From assembly GCA_964520045.1 (NCBI GenBank), contig CAZFMJ010000046.1, positions 1 through 21,983 on the forward strand: a stretch of DNA of 21,983 bases, in the 5' to 3' direction. A model generated the notes under the pieces. That model searched no databases and was not told the origin of the DNA. It saw nothing but the letters and a program-made list of their open reading frames with translations. This DNA is from CAZFMJ01 sp964520045 (GTDB taxonomy: Bacteria; Elusimicrobiota; Elusimicrobia; Elusimicrobiales; CAZFMJ01). A program made the position numbers and the translations under genes. How positions within the stretch are numbered: position 1 is the first letter of the stretch; each line of letters begins with the position of its first letter. Below, piece by piece: positions 1 through 7,234 of the stretch.

Positions 1-54
1 CGCGAAGGCGGACATACGGTGGGAGCCGGCGTTGTGACCGAAGTTATTGAATAA
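1..54 (+). CDS. tuf: Elongation factor Tu, 3' end (partial)
   Basis: The first 17 codons read REGGHTVGAGVVTEVIE and then TAA. This is the highly conserved C-terminus of EF-Tu, the GTPase that delivers aminoacyl-tRNA to the ribosome. The rest of the gene lies left of the window. The position directly before rpmG and secE matches the common tuf-rpmG-tRNA-Trp-secE-nusG order, which supports the call despite the short piece. Confidence 0.93.
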   Translation, partial: REGGHTVGAGVVTEVIE

Positions 55-59
55 ATAAT

Positions 60-215
60 ATGGCCGATCGCATAACTATAACATTGGCTTGTGGGGGCTG
101 CAAAAACCGCAACTATCATTTTTCCAGAGGAAAAAAGAAGGATTTTAAGCTGGAATTAAAGAAGTTTTGCAGATGCTGCGGCAAGCAGACCGCCCACAAA
201 GAAATCAAATCCTGA
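60..215 (+). CDS. rpmG: 50S ribosomal protein L33, zinc-ribbon form
   Basis: A 51-residue protein of normal L33 length. The core LACGGCKNRNYHF and the tail FCRCCGKQTAHKE match the family. Four cysteines in two pairs (CGGC near residues 11-14 and CRCC near 37-40) mark the zinc-binding (C+) version of L33. It begins five bases after the tuf stop with no obvious Shine-Dalgarno, so it is probably translated by coupling to tuf. L33 binds near the E site of the large subunit. Confidence 0.95.
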   Translation: MADRITITLACGGCKNRNYHFSRGKKKDFKLELKKFCRCCGKQTAHKEIKS

Positions 216-267
216 AAAGCGTACAGCGCAAACAACCCGCCTTTTGAGACGGAGGCTGCCTGAACGG

Positions 268-342
268 GGGAGCGTCGGTTAATGGCTAAACCACCGGTCT
301 CCAAAACCGGGACTGAAGGTTCAAGTCCTTCCGCTCCCGCCA
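268..342 (+). tRNA. trnW: tRNA-Trp (anticodon CCA)
   Basis: A complete cloverleaf can be drawn by eye: acceptor GGGAGCG/CGCTCCC, D stem GGTT/AACC, anticodon stem CCGGT/ACCGG with loop CTCCAAA (anticodon CCA), T stem GAAGG/CCTTC with loop TTCAAGT, discriminator G, and an encoded CCA end. It lies between rpmG and secE, a frequent site for tRNA-Trp in bacteria. Confidence 0.96.
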
Positions 343-400
343 CTTAAAACTACGCCGGCGCCGCTATCCTTTGACAGGCAGGGGGGTAAGGATATTTTTT

Positions 401-589
401 ATGAATAAAATCGTTCAGTTCGCGAAAGAAGCTTACAATGAATTGACCAAAGCCACATGGCTGGCCCGCAAGGATGTCATCGCTTCGACATGGGCGGTTT
501 CAATAATAGTTCTGCTTGTGGCGGCTTATATAAGCTTGGTGGATTTCGGATTATCCATATTCATGCAGGGCTTACTTGGAGGACGCTGA
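401..589 (+). CDS. secE: Preprotein translocase subunit SecE
   Basis: A 62-residue single-span SecE of the short bacterial type. The amphipathic N-terminus (FAKEAYNELTKATWLARKDV) carries the conserved E-L-x-K-x-x-W motif and is followed by one hydrophobic span, about residues 28-50. I chose the ATG at 401 over an upstream TTG because family members start near this point and GGTAAGGAT lies just upstream. SecE clamps SecY in the SecYEG export channel. It directly precedes nusG, as in most bacteria. Confidence 0.93.
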   Translation: MNKIVQFAKEAYNELTKATWLARKDVIASTWAVSIIVLLVAAYISLVDFGLSIFMQGLLGGR

Positions 590-593
590 TATT

Positions 594-1124
594 ATGGAAA
601 GGAATTGGTACGTAATACATACGCAGACCGGCTACGAAGATCGTGTCCAGAAAATCATACATCAGCGCGTGGAAGCTCAGGCTCTCGGCGCTAAATTGTT
701 TCAGGTGCTTATCCCCACGGAGGAAGTGGTGGAGGTGAAGCAGAATAAGAAGAACGTAAGAAAGCGTAAATTTTTCCCGGGCTATGTTCTCGTCGACATG
801 GTAATGGATCAGGAAACTTACTGGCTCATTAAGAATGTGCAGGGAGTTTCCGGATTTTTAGGCGATCCGAAACCCATTCCCCTGCCCAACGAAGAGATCC
901 AGGGCATTATAGAGCTTACCACGGCCTCTTCTCAGGGGAAACCCAAGCCGGCCATACAATTTGAAAAAGGCGAAAGCGTAAGGATAATAGAAGGGCCTTT
1001 CAGGCATTTCCTTGGAGTGGTGGAGGATGTCAACGATACGAAATCAAAAGTCAAGGTGATGGTTACGGTTTTTGACAGGCCTACTCCCGTAGAGCTGGAT
1101 TTTCTTCAGGTTGAAAAATTATAG
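594..1124 (+). CDS. nusG: Transcription termination/antitermination factor NusG
   Basis: A 176-residue NusG. The N-terminal NGN domain starts RNWYVIHTQTGYEDRVQ and includes FFPGYVLVDM (about residues 65-74). The C-terminal KOW domain includes FEKGESVRIIEGPF. NusG binds RNA polymerase, suppresses pausing and links it to Rho or to ribosomal S10. The ATG at 594 is preferred to the upstream TTG because GGAGG (578-582), inside the end of secE, gives a workable spacing. The four-base gap to secE implies translational coupling. Confidence 0.96.
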   Translation: MERNWYVIHTQTGYEDRVQKIIHQRVEAQALGAKLFQVLIPTEEVVEVKQNKKNVRKRKFFPGYVLVDMVMDQETYWLIKNVQGVSGFLGDPKPIPLPNEEIQGIIELTTASSQGKPKPAIQFEKGESVRIIEGPFRHFLGVVEDVNDTKSKVKVMVTVFDRPTPVELDFLQVEKL

Positions 1125-1136
1125 AATGTAAAAAAC

Positions 1137-1160
1137 AGGAGGGCAAAAGAGATCTTTTGC
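1137..1160 (+). promoter_or_regulatory. Distant Shine-Dalgarno plus spacer hairpin upstream of rplK
   Basis: AGGAGG sits at 1137-1142, 28 nt before the rplK ATG and too far for normal initiation. Between them is an inverted repeat, GCAAAAGA (1143-1150) and TCTTTTGC (1153-1160), with a 2-nt gap; the terminal loop would in practice open wider. Folding this hairpin would leave about 10 nt between Shine-Dalgarno and ATG. Since L1 commonly represses its own L11-L1 mRNA in this leader, the structure may also be regulatory; that part is inference. Confidence 0.6.
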
Positions 1161-1170
1161 GTAATTATAT

Positions 1171-1602
1171 ATGGCTAAAGTAAAACAGATAAAAACACAG
1201 ATAAAACTGCAGATCCCCGCCGCGGGCGCGACGCCCGCTCCCCCCGTGGGTCCGGCGCTGGGCCAGCACGGAGTGAATATCATGGATTTCTGCAAGCAGT
1301 TCAACGAGAGGACGAAGAAGCTTGAAGCGGGCATACCTATTCCCGTTGTGATAACGGTTTTTGACGACCGCACTTTTACTTTTATCACGAAGATGCCGCC
1401 CATGGCTTCTCTGATAAAAAAGGCGGCGGGATTGGCCAAGGCCTCCGGCGAGCCGAATAAGACCAAAGTCGGAAAAATAACCATTCAGCAGGCCGAGGAT
1501 ATTGCGCGCCAGAAAATGCCGGATCTCAATACCAAAGATGTTAAATCCGCCGTGGAAATGGTGAAGGGCACTGCCAGAAGCATGGGCATAGACGTCGGTT
1601 AA
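1171..1602 (+). CDS. rplK: 50S ribosomal protein L11
   Basis: A 143-residue L11 of typical length. The N-terminal domain has the proline-rich IPAAGATPAPPVGPALGQHG signature and IMDFCKQFN; the C-terminal rRNA-binding domain ends in MVKGTARSMGIDVG. L11 forms the base of the GTPase-associated centre of the large subunit. It is followed by rplA after 26 bases, the usual L11-L1 pair. The start has no Shine-Dalgarno at normal distance (see the upstream hairpin). Confidence 0.97.
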   Translation: MAKVKQIKTQIKLQIPAAGATPAPPVGPALGQHGVNIMDFCKQFNERTKKLEAGIPIPVVITVFDDRTFTFITKMPPMASLIKKAAGLAKASGEPNKTKVGKITIQQAEDIARQKMPDLNTKDVKSAVEMVKGTARSMGIDVG

Positions 1603-1628
1603 TCTTTATAATCAGGAAGGTGTGCGCG

Positions 1629-2312
1629 ATGGGAAAACGAATTGAAACCGTAAGAAAAACTTTTAACGCCGAAAAGGCATATGCGATCGAAGAAGCGGTC
1701 GCGATAGTAAAAAAGAACGCGGGCGCCAAATTCGACGAGTCTATTGAAATGCACATAAGGCTCGGCGTGGACACGAAGCAGTCCGACCAGCAGGTGAGGA
1801 CTACCGTTCTTCTGCCGAACGGCACCGGAAAATCCAAGAAAGTCACGGTGATAGCTAAAGGGGAAAAGCAGAAAGAAGCCCAGTCCGCGGGCGCGGATCA
1901 GGTGGGCGGGGCGGATATAATTGAAATGATAGCGAAGGGCGCGATAGATTTTGACGTGCTTATCGCTACTCCGGATATGATGAAGGATGTTACGAAGCTG
2001 GGCAAGATTTTAGGGCCGCGCGGACTTATGCCTAATCCCAAAAGCGGCACCGTAACTTTCGACCTTGCCACCGCGGTGAAGGAAATTAAGGCGGGAAGAG
2101 TGGAGTTTAAGGCGGATGCGTCCGGGATAGTGCATCTCGCCATAGGGAAAGCGTCTTTTTCGGAAAGCGCTATTGCGGCCAATGCAAGGACCGTTCTTGA
2201 GGCCATAGTGCGCGCAAAGCCGTCCTCGTCCAAGGGAATTTATCTGCGTTCTATTTTCATAAGTTCCACCATGGGACCGAGCGTTGAGATAGATGCCCCA
2301 AATAAACCTTAA
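1629..2312 (+). CDS. rplA: 50S ribosomal protein L1
   Basis: A 227-residue L1, near the family length. Recognisable segments are MGKRIETVRKTFNAEKAY at the start, KLGKILGPRGLMPNPKSGTV in the middle and IYLRSIFISSTMGPSVEID at the end. I chose the ATG at 1629, eight bases after AGGAAGG (1614-1620); a GTG at 1620 overlaps that site and is less likely. L1 forms the ribosomal L1 stalk and usually represses its own operon. Unusually, rplJ and rplL do not follow. Confidence 0.96.
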   Translation: MGKRIETVRKTFNAEKAYAIEEAVAIVKKNAGAKFDESIEMHIRLGVDTKQSDQQVRTTVLLPNGTGKSKKVTVIAKGEKQKEAQSAGADQVGGADIIEMIAKGAIDFDVLIATPDMMKDVTKLGKILGPRGLMPNPKSGTVTFDLATAVKEIKAGRVEFKADASGIVHLAIGKASFSESAIAANARTVLEAIVRAKPSSSKGIYLRSIFISSTMGPSVEIDAPNKP

Positions 2313-2325
2313 AAGCAGTGACACA

Positions 2326-2362
2326 TTCGACTCCGCTCAGTGTTACCCTGAGTGTAATCGAA
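2326..2362 (+). repeat. Imperfect palindromic intergenic repeat between rplA and hppA
   Basis: The arms TTCGACTCCGCTCAG (2326-2340) and CTGAGTGTAATCGAA (2348-2362) pair at 11 of 15 positions around a 7-nt loop. Hairpins with TTCGA...CTCAG / CTGAG...TCGAA arms are a familiar dispersed intergenic repeat type in bacterial genomes. No T-run follows, so it is not a standard terminator, though it could affect mRNA stability at the end of the ribosomal operon. Confidence 0.65.
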
Positions 2363-2414
2363 GGGGTGAGTTTGGGACGCCAGCCAAAAATATTAAAGAA
2401 ATGGAGAAGATCGT

Positions 2415-4505
2415 ATGCTTACACTAGCTCTTGTAATAAGCGTGTTGTCGCTTGGTTTCGCCGGATGGCTTGCTTATGATGTCTTAAGAAGAGACATCGG
2501 CACTCCGGATATGCAGAAGATTTCCGATGCCATCAAGCAGGGCGCCGAGGCTTTTCTTAAGCGCCAGTATGCCACAATAGGCGTGCTTTCGGTGGTCGTC
2601 GCCGTGGGCATATATTTTCTTTATTTATTCTGGAAGGGCGATTCCGCGATGGGACTTGAGACCGCTCTTTCTTTTATGCTCGGCGCCGTATGCTCGGCCG
2701 GAGCCGGTTTTATAGGGATGTATATTTCCATAAGGAGCAATATACGCACTGCCTCTGCGGCCAGACGTTCCACCTTTGAGGCGCTTACGGTGGCTTTGCG
2801 AGGCGGAGCGGTTTCAGGCATAACCGTGGTGGCCATGAGCCTTCTAGGTGTCGGCGGGCTTTTTCTGATTTTCGGGGGAGGAGATCCCGAGATGGTCAAG
2901 GATGTGCCTCTTAAAATCGTGGGTTTCGGTTTCGGCGCTTCGTTTGTGGCTTTGTTTGCCCAGCTTGGAGGAGGAATATACACAAAGGCCGCGGACGTAG
3001 GGGCTGATCTGGTTGGGAAAGTGGAGGCCGGCATTCCCGAGGATGATCCCAGAAATCCGGCGGTTATAGCGGATCTTGTGGGAGACAATGTCGGAGACTG
3101 CGCGGGCCGCGGAGCCGATTTATTTGAATCTACCGCGGCGGAAAATATAGGCGCCATGATACTCGGAGTCGGGCTGTATCCGATATTCGGCGTAAACGGA
3201 ATAATTTTTCCGCTGGTGGCGCGCTCTTTCGGCCTTATAGCTTCGATCGTCGGTATTTTTGCGGCAAAGGCTCCGGAAGACGCGGATCCGATGACTGCGC
3301 TTAACAGGGGTTATCTTGTCACTTCTGTTCTGGCGATGGTGGGTTTTTACATAGCCGTGCATCAGCTTCTTGACAATAATATGTGGCTTTTCCTTGCTGG
3401 AATAATAGGGATAGTCACAAGCTATCTTTTTGTTTTTATAACCCAGTATTACACCGAATACGCTTACAGGCCCGTCAAATCAATAGCGGAAGCTTCGCAG
3501 ACGGGCCCCGCAACCACGATAATAGCGGGTTTTTCGGTCGCCCTTGAGTGCACGGCGGCTCCCGTTGTAGTCATATCGGCGGCGCTTATCGGAGCTTATT
3601 ACTGCGGCGTAAAAGGTCTGGAGGGCACGGTCGCTTCTTCGGTCGCCGCCGGGCTTTACGGCACGGCAATAGCCACAATGGGCATGCTTGCCACCTGCGC
3701 CTATATACTGGCGATGGATACTTTCGGTCCGATAACCGACAATGCCGGAGGGATAGTGGAAATGAGCCGCCAGCCTGAAGATGTAAGGAAAAAGACGGAC
3801 AGGCTTGACGCGGTGGGCAATACGACGAAAGCTCTTACAAAGGGCTATGCCATAGGCTCCGCCGCCCTTGCCGCGTTTCTGCTTTTTTCCGCGTATCTTG
3901 ACGAAGTATCTATTCTTATCGGAGCTCCGTTTCATTCTGTAGATATAGCCAAGATAGAGGTATTTGTCGGAGGGCTTCTCGGGGGCATGCTTGTGTTCCT
4001 CTTCAGCTCTTTGGCGGTGCGCGCGGTGGGAAAGGCGGCGTATTACATAATAAACGATGTCCGCGCCCAATTTAAGGAAAAGCCCGGAATACTCAAAGGC
4101 ACGGAGAGTCCCGATTACGGCAGATGCGTTGATATAGTGACAAAAGGCGCTCTCAGGGAGATGATTGCTCCCGGCCTGCTTGCCGTGGGCATGCCGATTT
4201 TAGTGGGGGTAATTTTCAAGTCTTTCGGATTAGGGGCGGAAACTGTCGCGTCATTTCTTATGGTAGGCACTATCACCGGAATTCTTATGGCCACATTTAT
4301 GAACAACGGCGGAGGCGCCTGGGATAATGCTAAAAAATACATTGAAACAGGCGTGTATGGAGGCAAAGGTTCCTTCGCGCATAAAGCGGCGGTTGTGGGA
4401 GATACGGTGGGAGATCCTCTTAAGGATACCGCCGGTCCGTCACTTCATGTGCTGATAAAGCTTCTTTCGACTATAACACTGGTGATGGCTCCGCTGTTTA
4501 TATAA
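2415..4505 (+). CDS. hppA: Membrane-bound proton-pumping pyrophosphatase
   Basis: A 696-residue polytopic protein with the catalytic signature DVGADLVGKVEAGIPEDDPR and GDNVGDCAGRGADLFES, plus the C-terminal motifs NNGGGAWDNAKKYIE and GDTVGDPLKDTAGPSLH. The family hydrolyses pyrophosphate to pump ions across the membrane. The segment GNTTKALTKG has Lys at about residue 472 and Thr at 475, the pair that marks K+-independent enzymes, which are H+ pumps; K+-dependent members have Ala there. GGAG (2403-2406) precedes the ATG by 8 nt. The gene ends at a strong terminator. Confidence 0.97.
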   Translation: MLTLALVISVLSLGFAGWLAYDVLRRDIGTPDMQKISDAIKQGAEAFLKRQYATIGVLSVVVAVGIYFLYLFWKGDSAMGLETALSFMLGAVCSAGAGFIGMYISIRSNIRTASAARRSTFEALTVALRGGAVSGITVVAMSLLGVGGLFLIFGGGDPEMVKDVPLKIVGFGFGASFVALFAQLGGGIYTKAADVGADLVGKVEAGIPEDDPRNPAVIADLVGDNVGDCAGRGADLFESTAAENIGAMILGVGLYPIFGVNGIIFPLVARSFGLIASIVGIFAAKAPEDADPMTALNRGYLVTSVLAMVGFYIAVHQLLDNNMWLFLAGIIGIVTSYLFVFITQYYTEYAYRPVKSIAEASQTGPATTIIAGFSVALECTAAPVVVISAALIGAYYCGVKGLEGTVASSVAAGLYGTAIATMGMLATCAYILAMDTFGPITDNAGGIVEMSRQPEDVRKKTDRLDAVGNTTKALTKGYAIGSAALAAFLLFSAYLDEVSILIGAPFHSVDIAKIEVFVGGLLGGMLVFLFSSLAVRAVGKAAYYIINDVRAQFKEKPGILKGTESPDYGRCVDIVTKGALREMIAPGLLAVGMPILVGVIFKSFGLGAETVASFLMVGTITGILMATFMNNGGGAWDNAKKYIETGVYGGKGSFAHKAAVVGDTVGDPLKDTAGPSLHVLIKLLSTITLVMAPLFI

Positions 4506-4523
4506 CATCCGTATTTCTGTAAT

Positions 4524-4555
4524 AAAAATGCCCGTTTTGTTCAACGGGCATTTTT
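4524..4555 (+). terminator. Bidirectional intrinsic terminator after hppA
   Basis: A perfect 13-bp stem, AAAAATGCCCGTT (4524-4536) with AACGGGCATTTTT (4543-4555), loop TTGTTC. A-run and T-run flank the GC core, so it can work on both strands. It lies 18 bp after the hppA stop. Confidence 0.92.
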
Positions 4556-4597
4556 ATTGAGAAATTCTTGCCGCTTCGAGTTGCGCGCTGGCGCCAA

Positions 4598-4688
4598 ACC
4601 TGAACCGGAATTGCCCTTCCGCCGCGTAGGAAACCCTTCTGTGGCCTCTCCATCCGCTATGCGGCTCCAGAGCAACTCCGCTTCAGGT
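4598..4688. repeat. 91-bp element with imperfect 17-bp inverted ends
   Basis: ACCTGAACCGGAATTGC (4598-4614) and GCAACTCCGCTTCAGGT (4672-4688) are inverted copies matching at 15 of 17 positions. A smaller hairpin, CCGC-TAT-GCGG, lies inside. The stretch 4556-4745 holds no credible gene. It sits between two convergent terminators and looks like a dispersed intergenic repeat or a small non-autonomous element. Confidence 0.45.
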
Positions 4689-4732
4689 CATTCGCTGATT
4701 TGCCTGCTATATTGAAAAAAATCCGGAATAAT

Positions 4733-4757
4733 TGCAAAAGAACCGCTATTTTAGCGG
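4733..4757 (-). terminator. Intrinsic terminator of the minus-strand secreted-protein operon
   Basis: On the minus strand CCGCTA-AAA-TAGCGG (4757-4743) forms a compact hairpin followed by TTCTTTT. The right arm contains the TAG stop codon of the last gene, so the terminator overlaps the coding end. Confidence 0.7.
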
Positions 4758-5321
4758 CGTGAAGGATTTGAATATTTTTTCGAAGTCTTTCAGGTATTTT
4801 TTATAGGCTGAAACGGGCGCGGTGTAATGCAGGACATAAAAACCGGTTTTTGCGGATATTACGGCGAGTTTTTCTTTTATCAGTATTTTCTCCGCCGCCG
4901 GACTTTCCGGGTTTTTATAGGTAAAAGACCGGCGTTCTATTGTGCGCATGCTTCTGTTTTGAAATTTACCTTTTTTGACCGAGTATCTCTCGTCTTTGCC
5001 CGGCAAAAGGCCGGTTGAATTCCGTATGACGAAATCATCTTCGCTTTTGCAAAAAGTGTTTTCGGAAGAATAAAAATCGAGGAACACAGCAACGGGCATT
5101 TGATAGTTTTCCGGCCCGGTAAGTTCCAGCCCGTAGATTTTTTCTATTTCCTGAGCTTGGTCGGTTTTATATTTTTTTAACTTCCAGTTGTCGGGAACGC
5201 AGTATTTAAAGTAACTGCCTTCCGTCTCGTATTTTTTGCATTTTACCGCGGCATGCCCCGCTTGCGCGGATAAAACGGAAACGATTAAAAAAAATATAAC
5301 GGATTTTGTCGGCAATTTCAT
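4746..5321 (-). CDS. Small secreted protein, family not recognised
   Basis: A 191-residue exported protein. A signal peptide (MKLPTKSVIFFLIVSVLSAQAGHA, cut near HAA) precedes the mature part. ATG at 5321 is preferred to an in-frame ATG at 5348 because GGAGG lies nine bases before it and the signal peptide then has normal length. The mature domain, with SYFKYCVPDNWKLKK near its start and YVLHYTAPVSAYKKYLKDFEKIFKSF at its end, resembles the general layout of PsbP/DUF1795-like secreted domains; this is a weak structural impression. It has three Cys in the mature part (CKKY, YCVP, FCKS). It is the last gene after the two peptidases. Confidence 0.7.
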   Translation of the reverse strand: MKLPTKSVIFFLIVSVLSAQAGHAAVKCKKYETEGSYFKYCVPDNWKLKKYKTDQAQEIEKIYGLELTGPENYQMPVAVFLDFYSSENTFCKSEDDFVIRNSTGLLPGKDERYSVKKGKFQNRSMRTIERRSFTYKNPESPAAEKILIKEKLAVISAKTGFYVLHYTAPVSAYKKYLKDFEKIFKSFTPLK

Positions 5322-5348
5322 AGGTTTAACCTCCAGTTGCGGTTTCAT

Positions 5349-7232
5349 TTACGGCGCGGGCACCGGCGCTGCAAACGTCTGTTTGATTGTTTCGCCGGAG
5401 TTTAAAGACGCCATGTTTTCCTGCGCCCGCTTTTGCGCCTCTGTAAAGTATGTTTTAAATCCGGCTTCCTTGTCAAAAAAATCTTCCTTAATTTTTGCGA
5501 GAATAGAAGGTTTTATTCCGGAGACCGCTTTTTTAAATTCTTTCAGCGTCAATCCGGCAAGGCTTTGCATATCAAGCCCCGTCTCTTCCAGATTTTTTAA
5601 TCCGCCTGCCGGCAAGGCTTGGCGTTTTTGAAGTTCTTCGGCTACAACAGTAAGGATAGAAGAGCGAGCAAAATCAAATGACGGAACTCCGGAATACTGC
5701 CATCTGGTTGTTTCTTTAAATTTTGAATACGGCAGTTCGCGCGCGTTTTGCGCCATTTTGACGCTGTTGTCGACATAAGGCATGATCTCGCGCAGTTCCT
5801 GAGCCATAAGCCTGAATTCCCCGTCGTTTTGCGTTTTTTCAAGAACATAGGCGGCCTGCAGATAGTTCGCCTCCGTTTCCTTTTCCTGAACATAAGGGAA
5901 ATACACGCCCCTGGATTTCGCCCATGACGACTGTATGTAATGGGCTGTTTCATGCATAAAAACAGGGGCCAGAAACCGCGCAAGGTTTTTCACGGGTTCG
6001 CTTCCGCCGTTTAAGAGATTTTCGGTTTTATATTTATTTATGCGCAGGAATTGCTGTATGAGATTCGTGTCCAGCTTTATGCTGTCCGATGACGGCTCAA
6101 ATTTTCCATAGCATCCGGAACAGGTTTCTATTTTAAGATTAAGAGCGTTTTTTGAATAAAAATCCAGAACGGTTTTCCCCGCCTGCGTTAAGCTTATTTC
6201 CTTAAGAAGCGCGGTTTTCAGCATGTCCGCTATGACGGGATAATCCCGGCTGTTGAAAGTTTCCGCCGGCCTGGACATCCTTGCCGAATCCAGTTTCGCT
6301 CCGAGCCGCGCCGGGAACAGAGCGGGGGTATTGTCATATAATTTGCCGGCAAGATACACCTGCTGTTCAAGCGGAAGGCTGCCGGCGTCGCTAAGCCTGG
6401 ATTTTATTTCCGGTATTTTTTCCGTTAATTCAAGGAGAAGTCTTGCCTGTCCGGCATGCCGGGCCATTTTGTTTGAGCCCGCCGCATCCAGATTCTTCCA
6501 CATCTGCAGGGCTTCGAAATTTTTCACATCTTCGCTTGTGTTTAAACGGAGGCGGTTATCCAGATAGTCGGACAGATGCGCCCGCGCCAGTTGGGCTGAT
6601 ACGGATTTTCTTTCTCTGATATTGAGTTTTTTCCATGCTTTTATATATTTTTCGGTTTTTTTGATTTGTTCTTTCTCCGGAATATCATCCCAGTCTACGC
6701 TCTGCATTTCATCCATATGGCAGTATTTGAGCCACATGGTTTTTTCATCGCCGCCAAGCGATTCCCATTCGCGCATGGCTAATTTTATCGCGGCTGTTTT
6801 TTGCGGCGTATAAGCGGGCCTGTATTTTGCCGTCCATAAAAGCAGTTTTTCCGGCTCAGGGCCGAGCCCCATGCCGGATAGCGCAGAGCCGGTGTCCGTG
6901 CGCATGGCCAGAGCGCCGCCTAGTTCGCGCCATTTTTCATTTCCGCTGTAATCGTCAAGAAGCAAGGCAAGTTCCGCCAGCGCATGGGCATTGCCCGCAA
7001 GAAGAGATGCAAGAGCGGCTGAATGTTCATTAAGACTTGCCATGAATGCGGTGTCATTGAGGAATTTCTCCGCCGCCGCGGGGTCAAGGCCGGTTATCCC
7101 CGCTTTATATTCATCCAGAAGCCTGCCGTCCTGCTCCGAAAATCCGCAGGATGCCGGCGGCATATACTGCGCCAAAATCAGGCACGCTATGAAAAAAGCA
7201 TCTTTTATCTGTTTTCGTATAGATGGTTTCAT
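5349..7232 (-). CDS. Secreted HExxH zinc metallopeptidase (putative)
   Basis: A 627-residue protein with an N-terminal signal (FFIACLILAQYMPPASC); the Cys after PAS could be a weak lipobox. The active-site motif HETAH is at residues 427-431, and E452 in EKETEANYLQ 21 residues later fits the third zinc ligand of a gluzincin. The long helical N-terminal half is not assigned. The ATG at 7232 begins two bases after the stop of the C11 peptidase gene, with GGTGG just upstream; an in-frame GTG at 7241 is an alternative. The tight spacing indicates co-expression. Substrate unknown; exported by prediction. Confidence 0.75.
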   Translation of the reverse strand: MKPSIRKQIKDAFFIACLILAQYMPPASCGFSEQDGRLLDEYKAGITGLDPAAAEKFLNDTAFMASLNEHSAALASLLAGNAHALAELALLLDDYSGNEKWRELGGALAMRTDTGSALSGMGLGPEPEKLLLWTAKYRPAYTPQKTAAIKLAMREWESLGGDEKTMWLKYCHMDEMQSVDWDDIPEKEQIKKTEKYIKAWKKLNIRERKSVSAQLARAHLSDYLDNRLRLNTSEDVKNFEALQMWKNLDAAGSNKMARHAGQARLLLELTEKIPEIKSRLSDAGSLPLEQQVYLAGKLYDNTPALFPARLGAKLDSARMSRPAETFNSRDYPVIADMLKTALLKEISLTQAGKTVLDFYSKNALNLKIETCSGCYGKFEPSSDSIKLDTNLIQQFLRINKYKTENLLNGGSEPVKNLARFLAPVFMHETAHYIQSSWAKSRGVYFPYVQEKETEANYLQAAYVLEKTQNDGEFRLMAQELREIMPYVDNSVKMAQNARELPYSKFKETTRWQYSGVPSFDFARSSILTVVAEELQKRQALPAGGLKNLEETGLDMQSLAGLTLKEFKKAVSGIKPSILAKIKEDFFDKEAGFKTYFTEAQKRAQENMASLNSGETIKQTFAAPVPAP

Positions 7233-7234
7233 GT

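Noticed and set aside
3480..4070. Minus-strand ORF of 196 aa
   Set aside because: Shadow of hppA; composition is Arg/Tyr-rich without family features.
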